NCBI GenBank assembly: GCA_033977485.1
Contig: CM066984.1
Coordinates: 108,471,691-108,535,690 of the forward strand
Length of the DNA: 64,000 nucleotides
Origin: Hydrangea macrophylla
Taxonomy: Eukaryota > Streptophyta > Magnoliopsida > Cornales > Hydrangeaceae
Direction: 5' to 3'
The translations under genes were made by a program, and so were the position numbers. Below are positions 42,968 through 54,402 of this stretch, in pieces. Under the pieces are notes generated by a model. That model was not told the origin of the DNA and ran no database searches. It saw only the letters and a program-made list of their open reading frames with translations. The number at the start of each line of letters is the position of its first letter. Within the stretch, counting starts at the first letter, position 1.

Positions 42968-43668
42968 GTACTTCTCCTCCGTCTTCTCCATCGTTTTCTT
43001 TCCCCTCCAGCAACTTCGCCGTTACTTCCTCTTCCCTCTAACGACATCACCTGAAATGAAAGTCCGCTCCGGTGACTTCGCCGGTCATCCTTTCCTTCCG
43101 GCCGGTGCATTTTGCTTGGCAAAATAGAGCCTTTGCATATTTGGTATCATGAATAGTATTGTTTCAATTTGGTATGAGATTTGGTTAAAACTCAGTTTGG
43201 TATAGATTTGATTCTAGGGTTGGAGAAGGTTTTGGGGGATTTTGAACCAAATTTGTTTGGTTATAGGATTGGAGATGCTCTGAAGATGCCTTTACTCAAA
43301 TGAGAATTTTGAACTAGTAAATAAGGAAAAATAATAATATATTATAAAGAAATTTGAGTAGGAACATTGGAGAGGTCATACCAACTGAAGCAAATTTGAG
43401 TAAAAATTTGTGTTAAAAGGGTTGGATATGGCATAGACTCCTGTACAAAAAAATAGCCATTTACCAACTCTTGAATTTATAGAATTAGTTCACGAATGAA
43501 CTACGTAACCTGTTCTTTGGTTTTCCAAACAGCGTCTTAGTCTATTTGGTTAGCCAAAATTTCTTGATTACAAGTACCCTGGACCTCTAAGATAATTTTT
43601 TGTGACATTGTTGCTTTTGATTTTTCCTTTTGTAGATTTGTGTTAAAGCATTATTGATTCCGTGGGAG

Positions 43669-44957
43669 ATGGTTTTCTTATGCTGGACTCGCCCGTCTCC
43701 ACAAGAACAGAAGGCGTGCATTGATAAGTACAAAATCGCCTCTACTATGCCTCTTACTGTATTCTTTTGGAAATTGAAAACCCATTTACTTAGATATGTA
43801 TCTCGTGCTAATGAGCAAATCATGTCAACAGGTCGGGAATCTTTAATTATGACAGTAAACATAGAGGGGCTTCTGCTAAGCCCGTGTCTTCCCTTAAGGC
43901 AGATGAGGAGCTCTCAAAAGATGGTTTCTTACTTAACCATGCACGCGTACTTGTAGGTTCAGGTCTCAAGTCATATGAGAAGGGAAAGATTGCTCTTCAA
44001 ACATGGAGGTTGGGATTTATCAATACATATGTCTGTATATAATTAGTCAATCCTAATGAAGAGGAAATTGTGGATCTAAATCTAAATTAAATTTGTAGGC
44101 ACTTTGGATTGAATTGGTCATTTGTTGATCCCAAGACTCCAGTTGAAAGTGGCGTGAAGTTCTGCGTTTGTGTGAAGGAGTTTTTCCCGTGGCTTATAAT
44201 GCCATTACAGGTGGTGTATGTAAATGAAAACAAAAACACTAAACAGTCTGTGGCCTCTTTCAGTTTTGGTAGCGGCACCCTACACGGACACCTACTGGTC
44301 AGTGCATCTTTACTGGTTGTAATGTTCACTGTAGAGAACTAAGGGACCATTTCAATATATAGATTTCTGTTTTAAGACAGATATGATTGTCCACATTGGA
44401 AGGAGGCATTTTAGTATCTTTTGTTGCATGAGCAAAATTAAATTCCCCAGAATAGTTAGTCTTTATAGAATTATAGCTATGAATATATGAAACTCCTAAC
44501 CAACTGATGAATTAAACATCGACCGACATCACTATGTTCCTCAGTCTGCTTAGATATACTTCTATTGAATACTTCGTTTTATTAACCTGTGATCGACTTA
44601 AATGGCTTTTCATGAAACAAAATCTAGTGATTAAATGAATGTTCTTTGTATTGCTTTCAAAATTACTTTTGCCTTTCCTTCTTCAGTTTGTTTCATCAAA
44701 ATTCTAGTATTCGTTGTTTATCTACAGTGGACAACTCTATTTTGTGCTGATATCGCATCCAATTTCATTGAAAGCAGGCTGGGGAAGAACGGTTCTCAAT
44801 TAAGCTGGACGAAAATAACCAAGTTTGGTATGAAATACTCTCCTTTTCCAAGCCAGCCCACTTTTTATCGCTTGTTGGGTACCCATATGTACTTGTTAGG
44901 CAGAAATACTTTGCTCATCAATCTAGCAATGCAGTTCGAAAGTATTTATCTGATTAG
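43669..44957 (+). CDS. UPF0548 / DUF1990 family protein
   Basis: Four exons: 43669-43727, 43832-44008, 44099-44297 and 44778-44957 (stop TAG), 204 codons, all GT-AG and in phase. The product starts MVFLCWTRPSPQEQKAC and contains FNYDSKHRGASA, GFLLNHARVLVGSG, HFGLNWSFVDPKTPV, KFCVCVKEFFPWL, PLQVVYVNE, FGSGTLHGHLL, VWYEILSFSKPAHFLSLVGYPYV and KYFAHQSSNAV. It is full length for this plant family of about 200 residues. The molecular function of DUF1990 is not established; no signal peptide or membrane segment is evident. An upstream in-frame ATG at 43654 would add five residues; I chose 43669 because the family starts MVFL. It converges on the GDSL gene 650 bp away. Confidence 0.92.
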
Positions 44958-45371
44958 TGACCACAGAGAATTGGCTAATGTAAATTCCTGTATTGCAATT
45001 GTATATCTTCTCCCATTTGGTGGGAAAAGAGGGCCTTCCATTATTGTGCTCTTTTTTAGTAATATGGATATCTTGATGATTGAAGTATTGCCTACATCTT
45101 GTTACACCTTTTAATTCAGGTATTTGGGAAAATTGAGCTTGGAACCTGTATGTGAATTTTATTAATATGGTAAGCTTAATGAATGATCATTCAGGCCATA
45201 TGTTAATTAGGGATTGGATTTTTCTTCTCTATTTAAGTTCTTGCTTCATGGTAGATGGTTAAAACATCGCTTTGAAGCGGCCTAATCAGCTGAATAATAC
45301 AAGCATACTTGCATACCAAGTAATTGTGATGATGCGACCACCTTCAGCAATAATTCCTTCGGGTAGTTCTA

Positions 45372-45537
45372 CGGGCACAAACAAAATCCACAAACACAAT
45401 CCACAAACACAATCCACAAACACCAAAATGTGTCTCTTTCTCGCCTCTGCGGACTCTACGGGATTAGTGGATCTCACAGTGCCAGTGGACCCCATCAAGA
45501 GAGAGACACATTTATGTGTTTGTGTCCCAATATTTAT
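45372..45537. mobile_element. Foldback MITE between two convergent genes
   Basis: Arms GGGCACAAACAAAATCCACAA... and GTGTTTGTGTCCC pair. The core has TGTGTCTCTTTCTCGCC on the left and the inverse GAGAGAGACACAT on the right, as in the GGGTAATA foldback family. CACAAACACAATC is repeated three times on the left. The minus strand at 45533-45538 gives AATAAA, 72 bp past the GDSL stop, so the MITE may supply its poly(A) signal. Confidence 0.7.
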
Positions 45538-45609
45538 TCAATTCGAAAATACATATTCCAGTATATGCAGTTTGAATAAAAGATTTAAGCCATGTCCTTG
45601 GGCTGCATC

Positions 45610-48600
45610 TTAGACGTCGACAATAGCTAATTGGCTGAAGTTCATCGGTTTCACGAACTCCGATGCTCCGCCGTAGAGAGTTAGAGCAGCCAAGTTGGAG
45701 GCTGCCTGAGTAGGATGAATCCAGTCCCAAAACAAGTATTCATCCCTAACTGAACAAAGGTCATGAACATCTGGTGTGCAAAGGAGTTCTCCTGTGAAGT
45801 TTGCTCCTCCACAGCAGGCTGTTTTTATGTTCTTCAGACCTGAAAAATTAAAAATAGAAAAGGCAATTTAAGACTCAATTGTGCTGGATTGAGCATAATT
45901 TCAAGTTGATTGATACGTAGATAGTTCTGTATTCTTGTTAATCTTTGGCCTTATCTTTTCTTTTCTTCTTGTTCTTCTTTTTGTGTGTGTGTGAAAGGGA
46001 CACTTTAATGTACTGAAAGAATATACCAACACCATCTCCGGATAAAGAAAAAAAGAAAAAAATAATAATAAAAGGTAAAAATAATTTGCAAGAGATCTCT
46101 GTATTTGTCAGCTGCCTCAGGTGAGGTTAGTGTTAAGTTATTCACATAAAAATAAACCTTCTCGTATATCTTGTGCGAGTTCGGTGTAATTTACCCGGAA
46201 AAAGAAAAGAAAAGAAAGTATGGTTGGTGGAAGGTGCTAATGAGTTTGCATTGTAAGAGCATCAACAGTAGGGTTCTTAAACTTAAGGGAAACTTACACT
46301 AAGTTGATGTACAGGGCAGAGAGTGTTAGCAATGGGAAATAAGGGGACGGCACAAACTGTGCCGTGTGAAGAATGTTGCGGCACACATTGTGCCGTGAGA
46401 GCACCAAACGACACAACCTGTGCTGTGTCATGGGTTTGCTTAGGGGCTGTTTGGAAGTGATGAAAAAATGTGAGATACACCCAAAAGAATTCCGTAATTG
46501 CCAAACAACAAAAAAAAAACATGCACCAAACGGCACAACCTATGTCGTTTGGGAAGTGCACGGCATAGGGTGTGCCGTGTGGTGGTGAGTGGTGTAGCAC
46601 ACGGCATGTGGTGTGGGACGGTACACCCTTTACCGTATGGCCAAATTTGGCCGAACTTAGCAGAAACTTAGTCATACCATAAACTTAAGTTTAGTTAAGT
46701 TTCACTATCCTATACCACAGTTTTATCTACACCATTGCAAGCATTCCACTATCCTATACCACAAAGTTATCATACAAAAACTACCCATTGTTGATGCTCT
46801 AAGGAGTGAGTGGTGGTGAGCTTGTAAAAAAGAGAAGAAATTAGATCTATAAAGGCTACGAGTTAGTGTCTTTTGACATGATTTAAATCGAATAACTTTA
46901 TGAGTATTCAAATTTATATACCAATACATGTAGTGGAACTAATTACAACAATTTTCAATAGAAAGGGAAAAAAAAAAAAATTTGTTTGGTGGTTTCACTA
47001 TAGGTGTATGTTTTGTCAGTGTCGCGTATGTTGGAGGCTAAATTAATTTGTTAATTTGATTAAAATATATGGATTTTCTCAAAATGGCTATACTTAATTA
47101 TCAAAATGATGGTAGAATGGTGTTACCAAAAGCATATGGGTTGTCAATAACTTCCATGGTCATTTCATAAGCATTGCCAAGTGAGTACTTCACTCCACTG
47201 GACTCTGAGCTGAACCGTTGCAAGAGGGCCTCAATTAAGGTGTTGAAGGCTCGAGCTAAATCATTCATTTCCTCGAAGCATTGACTGGCGTTAAGAAGGC
47301 GCTCTACTGGGCAGCACCCAATCGGTGGAACACCTATGATGGCAAATTTCCTGGCGCCTTGGTCGTACATATTCTGCATATTCAAAGAAAACTGCTTTTT
47401 TTTTTTTTTTTTTTGGCTAAAATCAAAGAAAACTACTCATTATACAAAAAGGTTACACCCACAACTTTTTTCACAACCATACATTTTGGTCTTTGATTTC
47501 GATGGACTGCACGAGGGTCTTACATGGGTTCCATACGGGACTCACTAAAATTAAGGGCCAAAATGTGTTGGTTGTGAAAAAATGTGTGAATATATTATGC
47601 ATATAGATCTATACACACTATCCAAAGTCATTGCCAACGGTATTTAAGCAATTTAGCAATAAGAGAACTAAAAATTAATTTATGGGAGGGGTTAAGTATA
47701 CTTGCTCAATTTCTATCTACACCCATATTATGTTGTACTAGTGATCTTAGAGATAAGTTTAGAAAACTCCCCAATTTATTTTCGATCATTTATAAATTTA
47801 CTTTACTGTCCCTATTTAAATGAATTTGCAGGTGCTCTTTTGTCCAAAAAAAATCCTTTGTCTAAAATCTAGGAGACTCAATTGAATGGCTGGTTACCAC
47901 AAACTCACCTTTTGAACTCCAACACACCTGGTAGCCAAACGCTCCAAATGTCTAGTTAAATTTTGCTAACCAAACTCTCTTTTCAAAGCACAACCATCAG
48001 ATATGTACAATTGCAATTGACAAAAATCTCTACCATCAGGAGATAATAAAATACTCCTGGTTAGCTAAAATGGCGAGCATCGTTGGAATTAGGTGTACAA
48101 GTAGGACATAATGGATCGGAAATAGGCATTTCAGAAAGAAAAAAAAATAATAAATAATAATAATAAATTATTTGGAATTCCAAAATATGTTCCGATTCCG
48201 AAAATTTGGAATTTTCCTCTTCCATTCTGTTTCCGAATTTTCAGTGTAAGCTACGAACTTGGGACTAATGTGGTGATAGCTTGGGACTAATTTATAGACT
48301 CACCTTTCTCATCTTGCTTCTTTGCTAACCGATGTGGGACAAATGTAAGGCAAGTTCGGAAATTTTTTGGAATATTTCGGAAAATTTAAGAAAAAAATTT
48401 CGAAAAATTTTTTTGGAATATTTTCGGAATTCTCAAAACAATTTTGATTCCAATTCGATTTTTTTCGGAATTTGGAATGCATTTTCAGTTTCCAAAATCG
48501 AAATTCTCCGGAACGGAATTCTTAAGAATCCAAATTTCCATTCCAAATTGCACCCCTAGTTGGGATTCATTGTCAAAAAGTGGCTAGCTGTAGTAACAAA

Positions 48601-51600
48601 GTGAGATTTTTAGCTAAAAAAATGACTAGCACTACTAGAGATGCTTAGAATTTTTACGTATGTATGCATGTACATATAGGGGAGAGGCTCTTAGGTGTAC
48701 TGGGTAAGTGCAGTGACCCAGTGTACTGGGCTTTTCGGCCTAAAAAATCTGTGAGCCCGGTCCAAGCTCCGCTAATCCACGGATTTTTTAGGCTTAAAAG
48801 CCTAGTGCACCGGGTCAGGGCAACTAATAGCCTTTCCCTGTATATATATATATGTATATATATACACACATACATGTAGATAAAGTGCATGGAAAAACCA
48901 GACCTTTAAATGGCTGAGGTAAGTGTCATACAGAGTGGCCATGAGCATAGGAACAGAGACACTACGGGGGTAACGTTGATAGTCAAAGAGGTCATTGCTT
49001 CCAACACTGAACAGGTACAATGACTTTGAAACCAGTCTCTCAGCTCCAGCTAGGCCTCTTATCTCTGTAATATTCTCCTTCACAGTTCCAAATTGTTGAA
49101 TTTGCTCTCCCAGTGGGATCACCTTTTTCTATAGAACATAAATGTAAAATTTTCAACTCAGGCTCTGTTTTTGTCTTTCTATCTCTATAAGAAAAATTAC
49201 ATATGAGCCTTTATATGCAATTCTAATTTTCATGGCTTTTCATAGTTGTTTTCTGGAAAAGCAAAGAACCGATTGTTGTTCATAAGCGAACGATTTCTAT
49301 AAGTTTAAAAGTTTGGTAGGGTTGAACCAGATTCTATTTTAAGTATTCCCAAACAGGCCCTAAACTTTGTTCTTGGCATTAATGATTGTTAAGCGTCATA
49401 AACTAGTAGTAGTCCTCCTTATGAGGAAAATAAAGACATTGCGAGGGTACGCAAACCTAATCTTTGGCATTATCGACGATAAAACGGTCCTTTCAAATTC
49501 TAATGTTTGGGTTAAGGACTATTATCTGCTTGCTTGCAGGGACTGAATTATATTCGATCCTCCCATAACATTTAGGATATCACAAATTTGAAAACTATAG
49601 CATTTCTCTTTTGTTTTTGTCTGCACTTTGGTTTGAACACGACTTTGGTTATAGGCCGGCCTCATGAGTAAAGGATAAAATGTTCTCTCTCTCTCTCTCT
49701 CTCTCTTTATTTTTTACCAAAGTAAGAGAGCCCATATATTAAGGCTGTTTGTTACTCTCTCTCTCTCTCTTTATTTTTTACCAAAATAAGAGAGCCCATT
49801 AAGGCTGTTTGTTATTGCTTATTTGTTCATTTAAGTAGTTCTGGTGTCCCAAACTGCTTATTGATCTGTTTGTTTCAGCAAAAATATAAGCAGATTTGGT
49901 CCAAAAAGCAATTTGGCAATAAGCAGGGGAGGGTGCTTTTCAAGATTATCTCTATGATTAATCAATTCACAGCATATTAACCAAACACCCAAACTATAAT
50001 AAGTTGTTCTACTTTTAAGCAGTTCTACCAATCATGATCAAGATCGCATACGCATAAGCACAAACAAACAGGCTCATTATATGTAATATATTAAATTGAT
50101 GTCATTTGAAATAACTAGTAGTCCAAGGATATGCCAAAAGAGAAGGAAAAGGCTTACAAATGATTGATGACCAGTTAAATCAAGAATTCCAGACCCTCCT
50201 GATGCAAAGTTCACACCCTGCAGTACATGCTTCTTGAAAGTTGACAATTGCTTAACAAGAGTGAGAAAAGGCTGTGGACTCCTCTTATATCCCAACAATC
50301 TAACTGCACAAGGAAAACACAATAATCAGAAACTTTTGATTTGAAAGAAAAAAAAAAAAAAAAAAAAGATGATAAGGAGACAGTTATGCAAACTTTAGGA
50401 CTACATACAGTAGAGAAACAATATTAAAATTTATTACGTTGTGGTTTTTAATTTTTAGTTTTTGTTTTCATTTTTTGAATTGATGTCTTCCTCTAATTCA
50501 ATACAAAAAATGAAAACCAATACTGATTAAGGAGGGATATATAGACTTTAACTTTTGGCTAGCGCAAACCGTTCCGATCGAATAAATATTATTTCCAACT
50601 CGGAAGAGAAAGCAAGTAAAATTTACTTTTTCTAAGAAATAAAAATTGAACTAATTAATTTGCATCTATAGAAGAAGTGGAAAGTAGAGAAGATATAACT
50701 AATTAAGAGCATCTCCAATGCTATTGCTCCCTTGTGTCCTACTGCCATAATTTGGCACAAAGAACAGACTTGTTCACCTACGGAGCTGTTTTTCATTCTG
50801 TTATAAATTGGTAGTGTGCAAGAAAAACAGTATAGTTATATCTAACATGTCAAATATTAGCACAAACAATTGGAGCATGATCTAATACTTGAAGTTTCTA
50901 AAGAGTCATTTCACATGCAGCCTTCCGTGGCCCTTTTGATCGCGAAAACACAGACCAAACTCTAGACAAGTGAAGTATGTGTGTGAGCGCTATCACCGTA
51001 TATATAAATTATACCATGTTGAGATTTTTTTAAAGTACGCTAATTAAGAGTACCGCATATGGTAGTCATATGTGGTGCCCTGCACTCAACGAGAGTGAGT
51101 TTTTTGGATGATGGACCGATTTATACATTCCATTATTTGTGGGTCCTAGGGTGGAAGTCCGACAAGAAATTATTCCATGGTCCTGCACTATTGCCACGTG
51201 ATAGTCCTGACCAGTAGAGGGTTGTCATGTGGCAAATAATTTCTCGAGTCCCACGTACCCACAAGGCTCATTCTCATTGGCTGTAGAGTACCAGTAGGAT
51301 TAACACATTGTACCTTCAAAATACCTCAATTAACACATTGTACTTCAGTGACTAAATATATATATATAGATAAAGATAATTATATAAACTGATTCATACC
51401 AATTAAATCAGCAGTGTTATAGCCATTGCTGAACCTCCCAGTTGGTTTGGAGTAAGGAAAATCAATGCCATTGTAAGGATGGTCAGCCCTAGCTAGGCTC
51501 TCTTTCAAATTATTATTTGTTCCAACGTCAGCTGTGGAATCACCAAATATAAATACAGCTGGCACAGCTCTCTCACCACCACCACCCAAGGAAAAGGCTA

Positions 51601-51652
51601 CATTAATATTGGCTAGAGATAAGAAAACAATTATCCAATATTGCCTAGCCAT
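45610..51652 (-). CDS. GDSL-type esterase/lipase (SGNH hydrolase)
   Basis: Five exons on the minus strand: 51652-51400, 50303-50158, 49128-48904, 47373-47127 and 45839-45610 (stop TAA), 366 codons, all GT-AG with phase kept. A signal-peptide-like start ([20 protein letters not shown]) suggests secretion to the cell wall or vacuole. Block [16 protein letters not shown] carries nucleophile Ser39, block II is NFASGGSGI (116-124), block III VGSND has Asn178, and block V DWIHP has Asp329 and His332, so the catalytic set is complete. The five-exon layout is typical for plant GDSL lipases, which hydrolyse acyl esters. The sequence looks like the At5g55050-like group, but the substrate is unknown. 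Every intron is enlarged and carries MITEs of different superfamilies. Confidence 0.94.
46257..46799. mobile_element. PIF/Harbinger-type MITE in GDSL intron 4
   Basis: Ends GAGCATCAACAGTAGGG and (reverse complement) GAGCATCAACAATGGGT with TAA duplicated (46254-46256, 46800-46802). Contains an array of CGGCACA-NN-TGTGCCG-like palindromic words (46348-46640). No transposase. Confidence 0.88.
47450..47598. mobile_element. Foldback MITE in GDSL intron 3
   Basis: TTTTTTCACAACCATACATTTTGG on the left pairs with the reverse complement of CCAAAATGTGTTGGTTGTGAAAAAA on the right; the centre holds an inverted CATGGGTTCCATACGGGA core. Borders approximate. Confidence 0.65.
48090..48558 (-). mobile_element. 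Non-autonomous hAT element with USE/TATA, in GDSL intron 3
   Basis: Same family as 33158, opposite orientation. Termini TAGGTGTACAAGTAGGA and (reverse complement) TAGGGGTGCAATTTGGAA. Flanks GTTGGAAT (48082-48089) and GTTGGGAT (48559-48566) differ at one base. Body of GGAATTT/AAATTCC words. On the minus strand it has GTCCCACATCG (48340-48330), 33 bp, TATAAAT (48296-48290). Confidence 0.88.
48290..48340 (-). promoter_or_regulatory. snRNA-type USE plus TATA inside a hAT element
   Basis: Exact USE and TATAAAT 33 bp apart, the same spacing as the real U4 gene. It points in the same direction as the GDSL host gene; predicted start near 48264. Downstream sequence is not a known snRNA. Confidence 0.7.
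48675..48842. mobile_element. Foldback MITE in GDSL intron 3
   Basis: Arms: GGGGAGAGGCTCTTAGGTG, ACTGGGCTTTTCGGCCTAAAAAAT on the left; the reverse-complemented right gives AGGGAAAGGCTATTAGTTG and ACTAGGCTTTTAAGCCTAAAAAAT. A TA microsatellite follows. Confidence 0.75.
49681..49815. repeat. Tandem duplication of about 62 bp with CT tract
   Basis: CTCTCTCTCTTTATTTTTTACCAAA followed by TAAGAGAGCCCAT and AAGGCTGTTTGTTA occurs twice in a row. It includes the left end of the neighbouring Tourist-like MITE. Confidence 0.8.
49801..50075. mobile_element. Tourist/Harbinger-like MITE in GDSL intron 2
   Basis: Reverse-orientation relative of 38868: AAGGCTGTTTGTTATTGC at the left and CACAAACAAACAGGCTC at the right, with TTA close to both borders. 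Shares AATCATGATCAAGATCGCATA in inverted form. Confidence 0.75.
50707..50882. mobile_element. PIF/Harbinger-like MITE in GDSL intron 1
   Basis: Ends GAGCATCTCCAATGCTATTG and (reverse complement) GATCATGCTCCAATTGTTTG, flanked by TAA at 50704-50706 and 50883-50885. Confidence 0.7.
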
Positions 51653-51736
51653 GAGAGTTCTTCTTATTTCCTTGGCTCTCTCAGTCGATCTCAGTACTTA
51701 ATTTTTTAGAATCCATGTGAAGAGCTCAACTTTTTA

Positions 51737-51743
51737 ATTTATA
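51737..51743 (-). promoter_or_regulatory. TATA box of the GDSL gene
   Basis: TATAAAT on the minus strand, 85 bp before the start codon at 51652; predicted leader about 55 bases. Confidence 0.5.
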
Positions 51744-51759
51744 CCAAAATTACAAGTAA

Positions 51760-52949
51760 ACTGTCAAAATGAACAAAGAGGTAAAGTTAATGGGGCTCAT
51801 TGTTGGTACGATTATACAACAACAAGAGAATCTGATTTTTCTTGGCTGTTTTTACTTTTCAATCCTAGATTTAATCACCATATGTCTGCTTAGAAAAGAC
51901 CATCAACTAATTAACATGCAAATGACTAATCTGTCCCCTTATACTTTGTCATATTAAAGTTCTATGATACTAGCTACCATGTTTCGGTTGTATACATAAA
52001 TCAAAGTTCTAACCTATATATTGGTACTTTATACAAATAAAATGCATTTTGCACTCCTGACCTATACACTGATTTGCCTTTAATTTGATTGTAGATGGTC
52101 CCTCGACTTTTAGGTTCCCAATGTCAACCAATTCCACCAGCTTACTTTTGAAAATTAAACTGACAGAAAACATATATATCACATGGAAGGTTGACATTCA
52201 ATGGTATGACAACTTTAGTTTTCGCGACTTTTTTTTCAAACAAAATATAATAAAAGGTTGACAATGCAATTGGAATAAAAGTTAGGGGACCAAATTTTCA
52301 CGATAGAAAGCAGTTTGGTGTGTAGTTCGATGATCCAACACATAATTTATCCCTAAAACTAACTTAAAAACGCCTTAGTTAGTACTTACTAACAGTATGT
52401 AGGGAAGTGTGTAAGAATCCACTCATGCTATATTACAAAGTTTTAACCATATTTTGTAACAAGATCATATTAAGTGCCCATGAGGTAACTTATTATTTGA
52501 GACTATTCAAAAAGTGAAGCAAATTGAAGATTCTGTTGAAATTGGAATATATATATATATATATATATATAAATATTTTCAGAGCAAAATCAAATGCCAA
52601 CATTTTTTTTCAAAAATTCTCCGCATTAAAAAAAAATTATTTAAAATAAATCTCATATACTCACAGAGATCCCAAACAAGCTTTAATATAACTAATTTTT
52701 ATATATAAGGTGACATTTACTGGGTATAGTAAAAAAAAGTCTCAACAGATTGTGACTTTGATGTTATATGATACAACTAAAACAAGTATTGGATTCTGTC
52801 TAGAAGAATTACATGAATGTGGAGGAACTAGTGTTTAGAATGCATGTTAGTGACATATCATTCATTTAAACTCAAAAAGCCTGATAAGACAATTACAAAG
52901 ATGATACCAAGTACCAGCATAAAGCTAATATGACGCAAAAGACTATATA
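51760..52949. other. Upstream flank of the GDSL gene, no gene seen
   Basis: AT-rich DNA with a TA microsatellite at 52545-52572. The open frames on either strand are short, AT-driven and without recognisable motifs. Confidence 0.5.
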
Positions 52950-52952
52950 TAA

Positions 52953-53361
52953 GAGCATCCACAGTGGGGGAGTGAAACTTAAGGTAAATTTAAGCTAAAT
53001 TTTTGTACAGGGTAAGAATTGCTTGCAGTGGGTGAATGCTGAGACGGCACACATTGAGCCGAGTATGTACAGTTGGGGCGGCACATGTTGTGCTGTTTGC
53101 TTCATGCGGCACATGTTGTGCCGTGTGCTTCATGGGTATAGACGGCACATCATGTGCCGTGTGCCTGTGGGCGGCACATGTTGTGCCGTTTGGGGTGCTC
53201 ACAGCTCACCATTTGCCGTTACTCCCTATATAAGCTAAAACTTAGTGAAACTTAAAGTAGTACCACAAAGTTAAATTTTAATAAATTCGCATATCCTATA
53301 CATTAGCTGAAAGACCCCGTTAATCATTTTAGCTTTAAGTTATACTAAGTTGTTGATACTC
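52953..53361. mobile_element. PIF/Harbinger-type MITE with palindromic array
   Basis: Ends GAGCATCCACAGTGGG and (reverse complement) GAGTATCAACAACTTAGT, with TAA at 52950-52952 and 53362-53364. Contains about five GGCACATGTTGTGCCG-type palindromes (53045-53195) and AAACTTAAGG words, as in the copy at 46257. Confidence 0.88.
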
Positions 53362-53364
53362 TAA

Positions 53365-54289
53365 CTCTTAGGTTGGATGGGTGGGAAGGAAGTTTATGAA
53401 GCTGACACGTATTGGAAATCGTCCAATATTATCGATCGCTATCTGAGTTCTAACTTCTAAGGGTGTCTTTGGTTGAAACGATTGAAGTCGTTTTCAGCCA
53501 AAAAAAAAGATTCACCATTAATTGCTAAGCAAAACAAGAAGTGGAATATTATTGATTATGGTATGTTAGGAATGACATTTTGCATAATATATTCTTGCCA
53601 ATCACAATTATATTATCATCGATTTTCATTAATTTTTAACTTATTTACAAGATATATTCTAATTAGTTTTTATTTCTTGAAAAAAGAAAGTCTTGCTTGT
53701 TTATGCTTATATTAGAGGAGGTGTTTCCAATTATATATAGGGATATGGGTTGGGGGTTTATGGAACCATACACTCTTTCATATTTACAATAAATTAAACA
53801 ACTATCACTCTATAATGTTTCCTTCTTCAACTCTACCCTACTGAGCACAAAAAAATAATAATAATAATAAATCTCTACCCTTCTTTAATTTACTCCGTCT
53901 TTTTTCATCTCCTTATATCTAATAATGTACATACAAAACTAAACATGTGGTGCGAAAAAACAGAAAAAGAAAAAGAAGTTACTTCTGAATTAAAACAGAT
54001 ACAATCTCCTTGTAATTAAATTGCTTCTGGATTCTTCTACTGAATTTTCATTGTTTACCTTTCTTTGCTGCATTCTATGTCATCAACATGTTTCATTTGT
54101 AATTTATAATTATTCTCTCTCTCTCTCTCTCTACCGAGTTTTAACATATTTGTGTTTTGGTCATTATACTGTCAAACGTTAACCACAAACTGACGAGAGT
54201 GTCGCTCCACTAACGTCAAATTAGTTCAGTTTCAGTGTTGCTAGTTCGCAAATTGGAAACAGACTCTATACAAGAGTAAAATTTGTTTT
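53365..54289. other. AT-rich spacer, no gene seen
   Basis: No coding frame with recognisable motifs. (TAA)n at 53850-53870 and a CT tract at 54115-54132. Confidence 0.5.
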
Positions 54290-54389
54290 TATTGAAACTT
54301 CATATATATTGTTGGGTCCATTTTCTAACAGCTTAAGTATTTTTGGAGTACCTTAACATGGTATTAGAGCCGTAGTTGATAACTTAACA

Positions 54390-54402
54390 TGGTATCAGAG
54401 CC
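54390..54402 (+). other. Primer-binding site of the TRIM-like element
   Basis: TGGTATCAGAGCC is complementary to the 3' end of plant initiator-methionine tRNA. A near copy, TGGTATTAGAGCC, lies 31 bp upstream at 54359-54371. Confidence 0.8.

Larger units (their letters stand above)
39776..43280. mobile_element. Block bounded by about 130-bp inverted repeats
   Basis: 39776-39905 and the reverse complement of 43145-43280 align throughout (GAGCGTCTCTAATT vs GAGCATCTCCAATC, then ACCAAATTT, CCAACCCTAGA, TCAAATC, ATACCA/ATATCA). They may be the long termini of one element, or two inverted MITE copies. Between them lie further insertions at 40190, 40706 and 40876. No clear target duplication. Confidence 0.5.

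Noticed and set aside
44635..45114. Single 159-codon frame as a separate protein
   Set aside because: It is a different frame over the last DUF1990 intron and exon; the spliced DUF1990 frame explains the conserved text.
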